Shown in pieces: positions 24,835-34,934 of a stretch of 64,000 nucleotides of DNA. Position 1 is the first letter of the stretch. Each line of letters opens with the position of its first letter. Under the pieces are notes generated by a model that saw only the letters and a program-made list of their open reading frames with translations, had not been told where the DNA came from and did no database searches. Position numbers and translations under genes: made by a program. The DNA comes from CAVOKN01 sp963696505 (GTDB lineage: Bacteria > Pseudomonadota > Gammaproteobacteria > Burkholderiales > Rhodocyclaceae), in assembly GCA_963696505.1 (NCBI GenBank), contig CAVOKN010000029.1, forward strand, positions 1 to 64,000, read 5' to 3'.

Positions 24835-24961
24835 TCCGCGAAGAACGCGAAGAAAGCACTCAGCAAGAGTGCATTGCCACCTTTCGACAAGCCACCCGAT
24901 GGGTGACGGGGGAAAGGCCCTGATGGGCGCGCCGATTCGCGACCTTCGCGTTCTTCGCGGA
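24835..24961. repeat. 127-bp element bounded by perfect 18-bp inverted repeats
   Basis: TCCGCGAAGAACGCGAAG (24835-24852) recurs as its exact reverse complement at 24944-24961. The arms are themselves built of CGCGAAG-type units. The 91-bp interior is not coding. This resembles short interspersed or MITE-like intergenic elements of high-G+C proteobacteria; no flanking target duplication is evident. Confidence 0.55.
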
Positions 24962-25090
24962 CCCGCAACCGTGGCATTCGGGATCATGCGGCACGACACC
25001 CGGGCCGGATGGATGGTGCAGGCGCAGAATGCCGCCAAGCTGCCGTGCCGGCTCCTACGACCAGACGCTTGGGTGCGACCTTACGTCACA

Positions 25091-25118
25091 TTGCGCCAAC
25101 GCACCGGGTCATTAGAAT
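25091..25118 (+). promoter_or_regulatory. Sigma-70-type promoter upstream of the regulator gene
   Basis: TTGCGC (25091-25096), a 16-base spacer and TAGAAT (25113-25118) form a good -35/-10 pair, the best in this region. Transcription would start near 25125. The palindrome AGAATTGCAATTCT (25115-25128) overlaps the -10 and start point and may be an operator. Confidence 0.5.
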
Positions 25119-25152
25119 TGCAATTCTCATAGCGAGGACTTACCCCTTAGAA

Positions 25153-25188
25153 GCGACCGGATCTCCCATATCCGGTCGCCTTTTTTTT
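25153..25188 (+). terminator. Strong intrinsic terminator 20 bases before the regulator start codon
   Basis: GCGACCGGAT (25153-25162) pairs perfectly with ATCCGGTCGC (25170-25179) around a 7-base loop and is followed by CC and eight T (25181-25188). There is no gene just upstream, so it ends a transcript of roughly 60 bases from the promoter at 25091. It is either an attenuator of the regulator gene or the end of a small RNA. Confidence 0.8.
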
Positions 25189-25207
25189 CAGGAATCGGGG
25201 GACCCTA

Positions 25208-25738
25208 ATGGGCAAGCGACGGCTGTTGCTGGTTGATGACAACGCGGTCTTTTCCCGTGTTCTTGCAGAAGCGCTTGAAGCCCAGGGCTTCACCGTAGAC
25301 CGCGCGTTGCAATATGAGGACGCCTTGCACCGTATCCAGCAGTACCCCCCGGAGTACGCCCTGTTCGACCTGAATCTTGAGGGCGCGTCGGGACTCGGGT
25401 TGATCCGGCCACTGCGCGCGTTGAATCGGACCTGCCGCATCGTCATGCTCACCGGCTACGCGAGCATCGCGACGGCCGTAGACGCCGTGAAACTGGGCGC
25501 GGATCACTACCTCGCGAAGCCCGTGGCCGTACCAGAAATCGTGCGTGCGCTGAACGGCGAAGGAATGCTGCCCAAGGACGCGGCGCCCGATTCGCCCTTG
25601 TCCGTGCGGAAACTGCAATGGGAGCATATTCATCGCGTGCTCGCGGAGCACGGCGGCAGCATTTCCGCGGCGGCGCGTGCGCTGCGCATGCACCGGAGAA
25701 CGCTGCAGCGCAAGCTGGCTCGTCAGCCGCCGGAGTGA
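25208..25738 (+). CDS. regA: RegA/ActR/PrrA-type response regulator
   Basis: A 176-residue two-component regulator. The receiver domain (residues about 5-118) has the acid pair LVDDN, phosphoacceptor Asp in LFDLNLEGASG, Thr in MLTGYASIA and Lys in YLAKPV. The C-terminal Fis-like helix-turn-helix (about 130-172) includes GGSISAAARALRMHRRTLQR, the RegA/PrrA signature. RegA proteins respond to redox state through the RegB kinase and control respiration and photosynthesis genes. No histidine kinase is adjacent, so the partner is elsewhere. GGGGGA precedes the ATG. Expression may be limited by the terminator in its leader. Confidence 0.8.
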   Translation: MGKRRLLLVDDNAVFSRVLAEALEAQGFTVDRALQYEDALHRIQQYPPEYALFDLNLEGASGLGLIRPLRALNRTCRIVMLTGYASIATAVDAVKLGADHYLAKPVAVPEIVRALNGEGMLPKDAAPDSPLSVRKLQWEHIHRVLAEHGGSISAAARALRMHRRTLQRKLARQPPE

Positions 25739-25808
25739 GCGGGACTGCACAAGTGATCACGCAGGCCCTGCGTGGCAACGCACGCGAGGTCGCGCAAGCA
25801 TCGGGTGG

Positions 25809-26525
25809 CTATTCGCCGCCCAGGTAGGCTTCCTGCACGCGTGGATTGTCGAGCAGGGCGTCGGCGGCGTCGCTGAGGGTGATGAGACCGCTTTCCATGA
25901 CGTAGCCGCGCGCAGCCACCGAGAGGGCGAGCTTGGCGTTCTGCTCCACCAGGAGGATGGTGACGCCTTCGGCGGCGACTTCCTGGATCACCTCGAACAC
26001 CTTCTGCACCATCAGCGGCGCCAAGCCCATCGAAGGCTCGTCCAGCAGCAGCAGGCGCGGGCGCGACATTAGGGCGCGGCCGATGGCGAGCATCTGCTGC
26101 TCGCCACCCGAGAGCGTACCGGCGAGTTGCTTGCGCCTTTCCGCCATTCGCGGCAGCAACTTGAACACCCGCGCCAGATCGGCCTGGATCTCCGCCTTGT
26201 CGTTGCGGCAGTAGGCGCCCATGGCGAGGTTCTCTTCCACCGTGAGCCGGGCAAAAACGCCCCTCCCCTCGGGCACCAGAGTGAGGCCGTTACCGATCAG
26301 CTTGTGCGCCGGCCAGGCGCTGATTTCCTGGTCCTGGTAGCGTATCGTGCCCTGGGAGGGCACCATGCGCGCCATCGCCTTGAGGGTGGTGGTCTTGCCC
26401 GCGCCGTTGGCGCCGATCAGGCACACCATCTCGCCGACGCCGACATCGAGGGTCACGCCCTTCACCGCGGCAATGCCGCCGTAATGGACCTTGAGGTCGC
26501 CGACCTGGAGTATCGCGGCCCTCAT
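25809..26525 (-). CDS. livF: LivF, branched-chain amino-acid ABC transporter ATPase
   Basis: A 238-residue ABC ATPase. Walker A GANGAGKTTT, signature LSGGEQQMLAIGRAL and Walker B LLLLDEPSMGLAPLMV are complete, and VEQNAKLAL is the typical LivF ending block. The start at ATG 26525 gives MRAAILQVGDLKVHYGG; longer starts run through the non-coding GC-rich repeat at 26575-26598. Together with LivG it powers the LivHM permease. Last gene of the liv cluster, 127 bases after livG. Substrate could be branched-chain amino acids, amides or urea-type compounds; the LivK sequence suggests amino acids. Confidence 0.9.
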   Translation of the reverse strand: MRAAILQVGDLKVHYGGIAAVKGVTLDVGVGEMVCLIGANGAGKTTTLKAMARMVPSQGTIRYQDQEISAWPAHKLIGNGLTLVPEGRGVFARLTVEENLAMGAYCRNDKAEIQADLARVFKLLPRMAERRKQLAGTLSGGEQQMLAIGRALMSRPRLLLLDEPSMGLAPLMVQKVFEVIQEVAAEGVTILLVEQNAKLALSVAARGYVMESGLITLSDAADALLDNPRVQEAYLGGE

Positions 26526-26574
26526 GCGATCGCCCCCAACCGAATCTCCGCGCCGCAGGCGCGCTCGGCGCTCG

Positions 26575-26598
26575 CCTCTCCCGTGCAAGCGGGAGAGG
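26575..26598. repeat. GC-rich intergenic hairpin repeat
   Basis: CCTCTCCCG (26575-26583) pairs with CGGGAGAGG (26590-26598), followed by a G/T-rich tail (GGTGGGGGTGGGGG). A related unit (CCTCCCCCG...CGGGGGAGG then GGGTGGGG) lies at 61527-61548. They belong to a family of short intergenic repeats common in high-G+C genomes. Confidence 0.5.
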
Positions 26599-26652
26599 GG
26601 GTGGGGGTGGGGGCATTGAGCGGTCGGGTGACGCAATCGAAACGGGCCGTTG

Positions 26653-27420
26653 TCACGCGATGGCCCCCCCCAAGTAAGCCTCGATGACCTTGGTATTCTT
26701 CTGCACGTGTTCCGGCACATCCTCGGCGATCTTCTCGCCGTAGTCGAGCACCGCGACCCGGTCGCACAGGCCCATCACCAGCTTCACGTCGTGCTCGATC
26801 AGCAGGATGGTAATGCCGTCCGCCTGGAGCCGCTCGACGAGCCCGCGCAGGGAGACTGTCTCGGTCGCGTTCATGCCTGCCGCCGGTTCGTCCAGCGCCA
26901 GCAGTTTGGGCTCGCTCGCCAGCGCTCGCGCGATCTCCAGTCGGCGCTGGTCGCCGTAGGACAGGTGGCGCGCGAGATCGTTGGCGCGGGAATCGACGCC
27001 GACGTACTTCAGCAACTTGCGGGCGTACTCGACGGTCGCCGCTTCTTCGGCGCGGGTACGTGCGTCGTGAAAGATGGCACCGAGCACTTGCGCCTTGGTG
27101 CGGATGTGCCGCCCCACCATGACGTTTTCCAGCGCCGTCATGTTGGCGAACAGGCGGATGTTCTGGAAGGTACGGGCGATGCCCTGCTTGGCGACCTGGT
27201 GTGGCGCACCGATGTTCAGCCGCTCGCCGTCGAACAGCACGTCGCCCTTGTCGGCGGTATACAGGCCAGTCAGCACGTTGAAGAAAGTCGTCTTGCCCGC
27301 GCCGTTGGGACCGATCAGGCCGTAGATCTCGCCCCGTTCGATGGTCAGCGACACGTCGCGCAGCGCCTGCACGCCGCCAAAGCTCTTGCAGATGTTGCGG
27401 GCTGCGAGCAGCGTGCTCAT
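26653..27420 (-). CDS. livG: LivG, branched-chain amino-acid ABC transporter ATPase
   Basis: A 255-residue ABC ATPase with Walker A GPNGAGKTTF, signature LSYGDQRRLEIARAL, Walker B LLALDEPAAGMNATE and H-loop LIEHDVKLVMG. The LivG-specific insertion between Walker A and the signature (VMVGRHIRTKAQVLGAIFHD) and the FQNIRLFANMTALENV Q-loop are present. It partners LivF at the cytoplasmic face of the LivHM permease. The ATG at 27420 gives MSTLLAARNICKSFGG. It is separated from livM by 109 bases and likely belongs to the same transcript. Confidence 0.9.
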   Translation of the reverse strand: MSTLLAARNICKSFGGVQALRDVSLTIERGEIYGLIGPNGAGKTTFFNVLTGLYTADKGDVLFDGERLNIGAPHQVAKQGIARTFQNIRLFANMTALENVMVGRHIRTKAQVLGAIFHDARTRAEEAATVEYARKLLKYVGVDSRANDLARHLSYGDQRRLEIARALASEPKLLALDEPAAGMNATETVSLRGLVERLQADGITILLIEHDVKLVMGLCDRVAVLDYGEKIAEDVPEHVQKNTKVIEAYLGGAIA

Positions 27421-27529
27421 TCTGCCGCCTCCATGACCCCTCGGGGATGCACACGACCGAAGTGTCGGCGGCTGACATCATTCGCCTTGCCGTCGATCCC
27501 CGCTGACGCGGGGCCCCTCGCCGGGTGGC

Positions 27530-28663
27530 TCATTCGTCCTTGCCCTCGGCGTCTGCCTTGGCGGCGGCGAACTCGCGCTTGCGCGTCTGGGACGGCCACA
27601 AGCCCGCAGGGCGGTAAAGCATCACCAGGATCAGCGCCAGGCCGAAGAGCAGCATGCGCAGCGATTCGGGATCGAGGATCACCTTGCCGAACAGCGCCTG
27701 CTGCACCGGCACCGCGCCGTGACGCAGCAGTTCGGGCAGCACCGACAGCAGCAGGCCGCCGAGTATGACACCAGGGATGTGGCCCATGCCGCCCAGAACC
27801 ACCATGCACAGCACCATGATGGATTCCTCGAGCTTGAAGCTCTCCGGGCTGACGAACTCCTGGAATCCGGAGAACAGGCCGCCCGCCACGCCGCCGAAGG
27901 TCGCGCCCATGGCGAAAGCCAACAGTTTGATGTTGCGCGTGTTGATGCCGCAGGCTTTGGCGGCCACCTCGTCCTCGCGGATCGCGACCCAGGCGCGACC
28001 GATGCGGGAATCCTCCAGCCGCACCGTGACGAAGATGATGAGCAGCGCCAGCGCGACGAACAGGTAGTAGTAAAGGTGGACCGAAGGAAAAGTGACGCCG
28101 AAGAACTCCTGCGTCTTCGCCAGCGAGAAGCCGCCGATATGCACCGGGTCGATCTTGTTGATGCCCTGGGGACCGTTGGTGATGTTGATCGGCGCGTTCA
28201 GATTGTTCATGAAGATGCGGATGATCTCGCCGAAGCCCAGCGTGACGATGGCGAGATAGTCGCCCCGCAGACGCAGCGTGGGCGCCCCCAGCAGCACGCC
28301 GAATATGCCGGCGAGCATGGCGCCCAGCGGCAGGACAACCCATATCGGCAGGTGCACGCCGTCCGGAAGCAGCCCGGGAAAGGCGGCGGCGAGATGCGGC
28401 GAAGACAGCAGAGCGTAGAGGTAGGCGCCGACCGCATAGAACGCGATGTAGCCCAGATCGAGCAGGCCCGCAAAACCGACGACGATGTTGAGCCCCAGCG
28501 CCAGCATGATGTAGAGCAGGGCGAAGTCGATCACCCGTACCCAGGAATTGCCGAAGTTGCTGCCGACGACGAAGGGTAGCAGCGCCAATGCCGCCGCGAT
28601 GAGGGCGATGCCGACCCAGCGGGAGCGTGGGTCGCGCTTCAGCCCGGACCAGACCAGTGTCAT
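27530..28663 (-). CDS. livM: LivM, branched-chain amino-acid permease
   Basis: A 377-residue inner-membrane permease with about nine helices. The motifs LGLNIVVGFAGLLDLGYIAF and RGDYLAIVTLGFGEIIRIF are characteristic of LivM; REDEVAAKACGINTRNIKL is the cytoplasmic EAA-like loop contacting the ATPases. The C-terminal tail is charged. ATG 28663 overlaps the livH stop by four bases (28660-28663), so the two permease genes are translationally coupled. Confidence 0.9.
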   Translation of the reverse strand: MTLVWSGLKRDPRSRWVGIALIAAALALLPFVVGSNFGNSWVRVIDFALLYIMLALGLNIVVGFAGLLDLGYIAFYAVGAYLYALLSSPHLAAAFPGLLPDGVHLPIWVVLPLGAMLAGIFGVLLGAPTLRLRGDYLAIVTLGFGEIIRIFMNNLNAPINITNGPQGINKIDPVHIGGFSLAKTQEFFGVTFPSVHLYYYLFVALALLIIFVTVRLEDSRIGRAWVAIREDEVAAKACGINTRNIKLLAFAMGATFGGVAGGLFSGFQEFVSPESFKLEESIMVLCMVVLGGMGHIPGVILGGLLLSVLPELLRHGAVPVQQALFGKVILDPESLRMLLFGLALILVMLYRPAGLWPSQTRKREFAAAKADAEGKDE

Positions 28664-29583
28664 GCCCGCTCGGCCACTTTCTCGCCCATCAGGCCCGATG
28701 GTCGGAACACCAACACCACGATCAGCACGAAGAAAGCAAACACGTCCTGATAGTGCGAGCCGAGGAATCCGCCGGTCAGATCGCCGATGTAGCCGGCGCC
28801 CAATGCTTCGATCAACCCGAGCAGCAGGCCACCGACCATCGCACCGCCGAGATTGCCGATGCCCCCGAGTACCGCCGCGGTGAAGGCCTTGAGGCCGAGG
28901 ATCGCGCCCATGGTGTTGTGGGCGATGGAGTAATTGGCGCTCACCATGAGGCCGGCGACTGCGGCCAGTGCCGAGCCGATGACGAAGGTGAGGGAAATGA
29001 TCTGGTTGATGTTCACGCCCATCAGACCGGCAATCTGAGTGTTCTCGGAGGTCGCGCGCATGGCACGGCCGAGCCGCGTGTACTTGACCAGCAGCACCAG
29101 TCCGACCATGACCAGCGCCGCCAGCACGACGATCATGATCTGCAGATCGGTGATCTGGGCGCCGAACACGTTGCGCGGAGTCGCCGGCAGCAGCGGCGGA
29201 AAGGTGTGGTAGTTGCGACCCCAGAACAGCATGGCAAGCTGCTGCAGCACCATGGAGACGCCGATGGCGGTGATCAACGGCGCCAGCCGGGGTGCATAGC
29301 GCAACGGCCGGTAGGCGACGCGCTCGATGGTGAAACCGATCGCCATGCACACGGGTGCGGCCACGAGAAGGCCGATGAGCACGATCACCGGACCAGGCAG
29401 GCCGCTGTTTTGCAGCAGCTTGATCACGGTCAGTGCCGTCAGCGCGCCGATCATCACCACTTCGCCGTGGGCGAAGTTGATCAGGCCCATGATCCCATAG
29501 ACCATGGTGTAGCCCAGGGCGACCAGGGCATAGATGCTGCCCAGGACCAGGCCGTTGATGACCTGCTGGAGGAATATGTCCAT
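28660..29583 (-). CDS. livH: LivH, branched-chain amino-acid permease
   Basis: A 307-residue permease with eight or so helices. It opens MDIFLQQVINGLVLGSIYAL and contains GLINFAHGEVVMIGA, the LivH signature, and GLKAFTAAVLGGIGNLGGAM near the C-terminal loop. It forms the channel with LivM. It lies 65 bases downstream of livK, with a terminator-like hairpin in between at 29595-29624, so its level is probably lower than that of the binding protein. Confidence 0.9.
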   Translation of the reverse strand: MDIFLQQVINGLVLGSIYALVALGYTMVYGIMGLINFAHGEVVMIGALTALTVIKLLQNSGLPGPVIVLIGLLVAAPVCMAIGFTIERVAYRPLRYAPRLAPLITAIGVSMVLQQLAMLFWGRNYHTFPPLLPATPRNVFGAQITDLQIMIVVLAALVMVGLVLLVKYTRLGRAMRATSENTQIAGLMGVNINQIISLTFVIGSALAAVAGLMVSANYSIAHNTMGAILGLKAFTAAVLGGIGNLGGAMVGGLLLGLIEALGAGYIGDLTGGFLGSHYQDVFAFFVLIVVLVFRPSGLMGEKVAERA

Positions 29584-29594
29584 TTAGATTGGCC

Positions 29595-29624
29595 AAAACG
29601 AACGGCACCCGGAGGTGCCGTTCG
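29595..29624 (-). terminator. Terminator or attenuator between livK and livH
   Basis: Eleven-base perfect arms CGAACGGCACC (29599-29609) and GGTGCCGTTCG (29614-29624) around a CGGA tetraloop; on the minus strand TTTT follows the stem. It lies between livK and livH in a single-direction cluster, so partial termination would give more binding protein than permease. Confidence 0.65.
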
Positions 29625-29648
29625 TCGCGAATGCTCGCAAAGGTATGT

Positions 29649-30872
29649 TTACTTCGGTCCGCCGCCGCCCATGGTTTCCAGGGCGTCCCATTTTCCGCCC
29701 TTGGCCTGGTACAGGGTGATGGCGCCATCCTTGATGTCGCCCTTCTCGTCGAACTGGACCTTGGCGGTGACCCCCTGGAACTCCGAGGTCTTGGCCAGTT
29801 CGGGCAGATACTTGGCCGGTTCGGCGGAATTGGCGCGCTTCATGGCGTCGATGATCACGCCCACGGCATCGTAGGCGTAAGGCGCGTAGAGCTGGATGTC
29901 GGTGTTGAACTTGGCCTTGAAGCGGTTCTTGAAGTCGGTTCCGCCTGGCATCTTGTCCAGCGGCACGCCCGGCAGCGAGCAGTAGTGGCCGTCCGCGGCA
30001 TCGGCCGCCAGCTTGTGGAACTCGGTGGTGCAGCCGCCGTCGGCCATCAGCAGCTTGCCCGGCACGCCCAGGGTCTTCATCTGCTTGGCCAGGGGGCCGG
30101 CCTGGGCATCCATGCCGCCGTAGAACACAACGTCGGGCTTCTTCGACTTGACCTTGGTCAGGATGGCGGCGAAGTCGGTAGCCTTGTCGTTGGTGAATTC
30201 CCGCGCCACGATAGTGCTGCCGCTGGCCTTCACCGCCTTCTCCACCTCGTCCGCCACACCCTGGCCGTAGGCGGTACGGTCGTCGATGATGGCGATGTTC
30301 TTGCCGCCGAGTTTCTGCACCGCGTAATCACCCAGAGCCTTGCCCTGCTGCACGTCGTTGGCCATGACACGGAAGGCGGTCTTGAAGCCCTGCTGGGTGT
30401 ACTTCGGGTTGGTGGCGGAGGGGGAAACCTGCACGATGCCGGCGTCGGAGTAGATCTTCGAGGCCGGGATCGTGGTGCCCGAATTCAGATGGCCGATCAC
30501 GCCGTTGACCTTGGCGTCCACCAGCTTCTGCGCTACCAGAGTGCCCTGCTTCGGATCGGCCTGGTCGTCCTCGCCCAGCAGTTCGAACTTGACCTTGGCG
30601 CCGCCGATTTCGACGCCCTTGGCGTTGGCTTCCTCGACCGCCAAGCGCGCGCCGTTCTCGTTGTCCTTGCCGAGGTGGGCCTGCGGGCCGGTAAGGGGGG
30701 CGGAATGCCCGAGCTTGACCACGATCTCGGGCTTTGGCGCCGGAGCGGGTGCGGCGGCCGGAGCCGGCGCAGCGGGCGCCTCCGCCTTCTTGGGTGGCTC
30801 CTGCTTGCCGCAGGCGATCAGCGCAATGGCCGCAACAACCGACAGCGACAGACCTTTCATTGGGAAATTCAT
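29649..30872 (-). CDS. livK: LivK-type periplasmic amino-acid-binding lipoprotein
   Basis: A 407-residue ligand-binding protein of the Leu/Ile/Val type. The leader ends in a lipobox (IALIAC), followed by an Ala/Pro-rich linker of about 25 residues (EAPAAPAPAAAPAPAPKP) that would tether the domain to the membrane. The periplasmic-binding fold starts at IVVKLGHSAPLTGPQAHLGK, with IGHLNSGTTIPAS and FYGGMDAQAGPLAKQ as further family blocks. ATG 30872 is preceded by GGAG at seven bases; ATG 30878 directly abuts it, so I prefer 30872. Lipoprotein anchoring is unusual for LivK of Gram-negatives. It heads the livKHMGF cluster. Confidence 0.85.
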   Translation of the reverse strand: MNFPMKGLSLSVVAAIALIACGKQEPPKKAEAPAAPAPAAAPAPAPKPEIVVKLGHSAPLTGPQAHLGKDNENGARLAVEEANAKGVEIGGAKVKFELLGEDDQADPKQGTLVAQKLVDAKVNGVIGHLNSGTTIPASKIYSDAGIVQVSPSATNPKYTQQGFKTAFRVMANDVQQGKALGDYAVQKLGGKNIAIIDDRTAYGQGVADEVEKAVKASGSTIVAREFTNDKATDFAAILTKVKSKKPDVVFYGGMDAQAGPLAKQMKTLGVPGKLLMADGGCTTEFHKLAADAADGHYCSLPGVPLDKMPGGTDFKNRFKAKFNTDIQLYAPYAYDAVGVIIDAMKRANSAEPAKYLPELAKTSEFQGVTAKVQFDEKGDIKDGAITLYQAKGGKWDALETMGGGGPK

Positions 30873-30987
30873 GTTCATCTCCGGGGTGCGAGTGAGGGAG
30901 GGGCCAGTGAACGAAGCACAGCCAAAACGGCGCGGATTTTGCGCGCCACGATAAAACGTGTCAATAATCTTTCAGCGCCATACAAAT

Positions 30988-31014
30988 GAAAAAGCCAGCA
31001 CGCAGGCTGGCTTT
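30988..31014 (-). terminator. Terminator of the cytochrome c gene
   Basis: Arms AAAGCCAGC (30991-30999) and GCTGGCTTT (31006-31014) with a 6-base loop; on the minus strand the stem runs into TTTTTC. It lies 21 bases after the cytochrome gene stop. Confidence 0.75.
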
Positions 31015-31034
31015 CGATGCGGCTGCGGCTCGCC

Positions 31035-31349
31035 TTACTTGGCGCCGGCCAGCACCCATTCGACGAGTTTCTTGGCTTCGTCGGCATTGACGGCGGGGTT
31101 CGGCGGCATCGGAACGGTGCCCCACACGCCGGAACCACCCTTTTGCACCTTCTCCGCCAGTTTGGCGACGGCATCCTTCTGACCCGCATATTTCTTGGCG
31201 ACGTCCTGGTAGGCAGGGCCGACGACTTTCTTGTCTACAGCGTGGCAGGACATGCAGTTCTTGGCCTTGGCCAGGTCGGCATTGGCCATCACCGGAGCCG
31301 ACACGACAACACCGGCGGCAACCATTGCGGAAACGATCAAAGATTTCAT
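31035..31349 (-). CDS. Small periplasmic class I cytochrome c (c5/c551-type)
   Basis: A 104-residue cytochrome with a signal peptide (LIVSAMVAAGVVVSAPVMA), haem-binding CMSCH and distal methionine in VPMPPNPAV. Mature size is about 80 residues, as in cytochromes c551/c552, which carry electrons to cbb3 oxidase or to denitrification enzymes. ATG 31349 has GAGGA five bases upstream; the GTG at 31361 is less likely. Its own terminator follows, so it is monocistronic. Confidence 0.85.
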   Translation of the reverse strand: MKSLIVSAMVAAGVVVSAPVMANADLAKAKNCMSCHAVDKKVVGPAYQDVAKKYAGQKDAVAKLAEKVQKGGSGVWGTVPMPPNPAVNADEAKKLVEWVLAGAK

Positions 31350-31394
31350 CAGGGTCCTCACTCAAAGTGTTTTTTGGGGGAAACGAATGCTAAC

Positions 31395-33449
<2,055 letters not shown>

Positions 33450-33527
33450 GGCGGGAGGCGGTCGCTAAAGACTCACTGAGCGTTCAACGACCGAAAAAGT
33501 TCGCGGCCCGCCAGCGCGGACAGGCCG

Positions 33528-34907
33528 TCAGCCCTGGACTTGCTGCGCCCAGGTAAGGGCGGCGAAATGCCCGGCGTTCACGTCCGCCACGCTCAAGCCG
33601 CAGGCCTCGCTGGCGGCCGCGACCCGCGCCTGGTCTGCCGACTCGCATGCCAGAGCCAGTTCCAGCAGCGGCGCGTAGGGGCCTTCACCCGCCAGCAGAG
33701 CAGCCTGCACTCCCTGGGCCAGATGCAGGGGCTTGAGCGCCTCCGCCATCGGCACCCGCAGCACCCGGTCGAGCAACGAAAAAAGGCCCGTGACGAACAG
33801 TTCTTCCCGTGCCGAATCGGGCTGGTGCTCATCCACCCCTTCCATCAAGCGACCGCGTACCAGCGCCGTTTCCAGCAAGGCCTCCACACGAGGCGACGCC
33901 TGGGCTGAACCGAACAGCAGCAGCGTCAGCCAGCGATACATTTTCTGCCGGCCCATGAGCATCAGGCCGTTGTCGATCGAGGTGATGGCCTGTCGCAGGC
34001 CCGATGCTGCGGAATTGATGTAGCGCAGCAGGCGATAAGACAGGACGGCGTCCTGGCGCAGGATGCCGGCGAGTTCCGCGGTATCGGCGTCGCGCCTGAG
34101 CCGGTTGAGCAGGTCGATCACGCGCAACGCTTGCGGCCCGACCTTGTTGCCGCTCCAGTCCTCGCGGCTGGTGACGAAGGGACCGTGGAACAAGGCGAAA
34201 CCCAGCTTGCGGCAAAGCTCGAAGTCGTCGAAGGACTCCACATCCTTGGCCACCAAGACGGCTCGTGGAAACTGGCCGACCAGGCGTTCGGCGAGCCGGC
34301 GCAGGTCGGCTGGCGTGTGGAGGGTCGTCTGGATCAGGAAGTAGCCGGCATGGGGCGCCATTCGATCGAAGGCCGGCCCGTCGAAGCAATCCTCCAGCGC
34401 GATGGCGAATCTGCGCTCCTTCAGCACCCTGAGCCGGGACTCAACGTCCGCGGCAGCAGCGCCGTCCGCCAGGGTATGGACGACGAGCACCACACCGTTT
34501 CCGGGCAGTTGATCGATGGACGGATTGGCCAGGAAGGAATCGAGGACCGCAACGAAGGCAAGCCGCTTGCCGACCAACTGATCGATGGAAAGCTGGATCA
34601 TGCTGCGCACAAGCACGTCGGCATAGGCGTGACGGATGCGCCGATCCTGGCCGCCAACCCGATCCCGCGCGGTCTTGCGCAACAGGAATTCGTAGCCGGC
34701 GACGTGCTGCTCGCGATCGAGCACGACCTCGCGGCAGACGAAGGAGGGCTGGTCCGCTGCCGTGGTGCCTGCCCGATTGGCCTGGCCGGCAGTGTCCCCG
34801 GGTGGCCGAGGCGCGTCGGGCGGGGGAGCAGCAAGCTGCTCCGTAGCGCTGGGCTTCGGTGCGGAGTCGGAGCCGCCGAACAGCCGGGACAGGAGGCGGT
34901 TCAGCAT
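33528..34907 (-). CDS. EAL-HDOD domain signalling protein (YuxH/CdgJ type)
   Basis: A 459-residue protein. After a disordered Ala/Pro-rich stretch (residues 12-50) comes an EAL-like domain (about 53-250) in which the catalytic signature is replaced by YEFLLRKT and later acidic residues are not conserved, so phosphodiesterase activity is unlikely. The HDOD domain (about 255-450) contains AELAGILRQDAVLSYRLLRYIN and FVTGLFSLLDRVLRVPMAEAL. Such proteins control motility or type IV pili in several proteobacteria. It neighbours a conserved small gene at 34935, 27 bases away in the same direction. Pil genes elsewhere in the window fit a surface-motility role. Confidence 0.8.
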   Translation of the reverse strand: MLNRLLSRLFGGSDSAPKPSATEQLAAPPPDAPRPPGDTAGQANRAGTTAADQPSFVCREVVLDREQHVAGYEFLLRKTARDRVGGQDRRIRHAYADVLVRSMIQLSIDQLVGKRLAFVAVLDSFLANPSIDQLPGNGVVLVVHTLADGAAAADVESRLRVLKERRFAIALEDCFDGPAFDRMAPHAGYFLIQTTLHTPADLRRLAERLVGQFPRAVLVAKDVESFDDFELCRKLGFALFHGPFVTSREDWSGNKVGPQALRVIDLLNRLRRDADTAELAGILRQDAVLSYRLLRYINSAASGLRQAITSIDNGLMLMGRQKMYRWLTLLLFGSAQASPRVEALLETALVRGRLMEGVDEHQPDSAREELFVTGLFSLLDRVLRVPMAEALKPLHLAQGVQAALLAGEGPYAPLLELALACESADQARVAAASEACGLSVADVNAGHFAALTWAQQVQG

Positions 34908-34934
34908 GACGTCATCCGGATTGCGCCTGCGCCC

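Noticed and set aside
26526..26652. Longer livF start at 26720
   Set aside because: The extension translates the GC-rich hairpin repeat and the end of livG; the family N terminus begins at the ATG at 26525.
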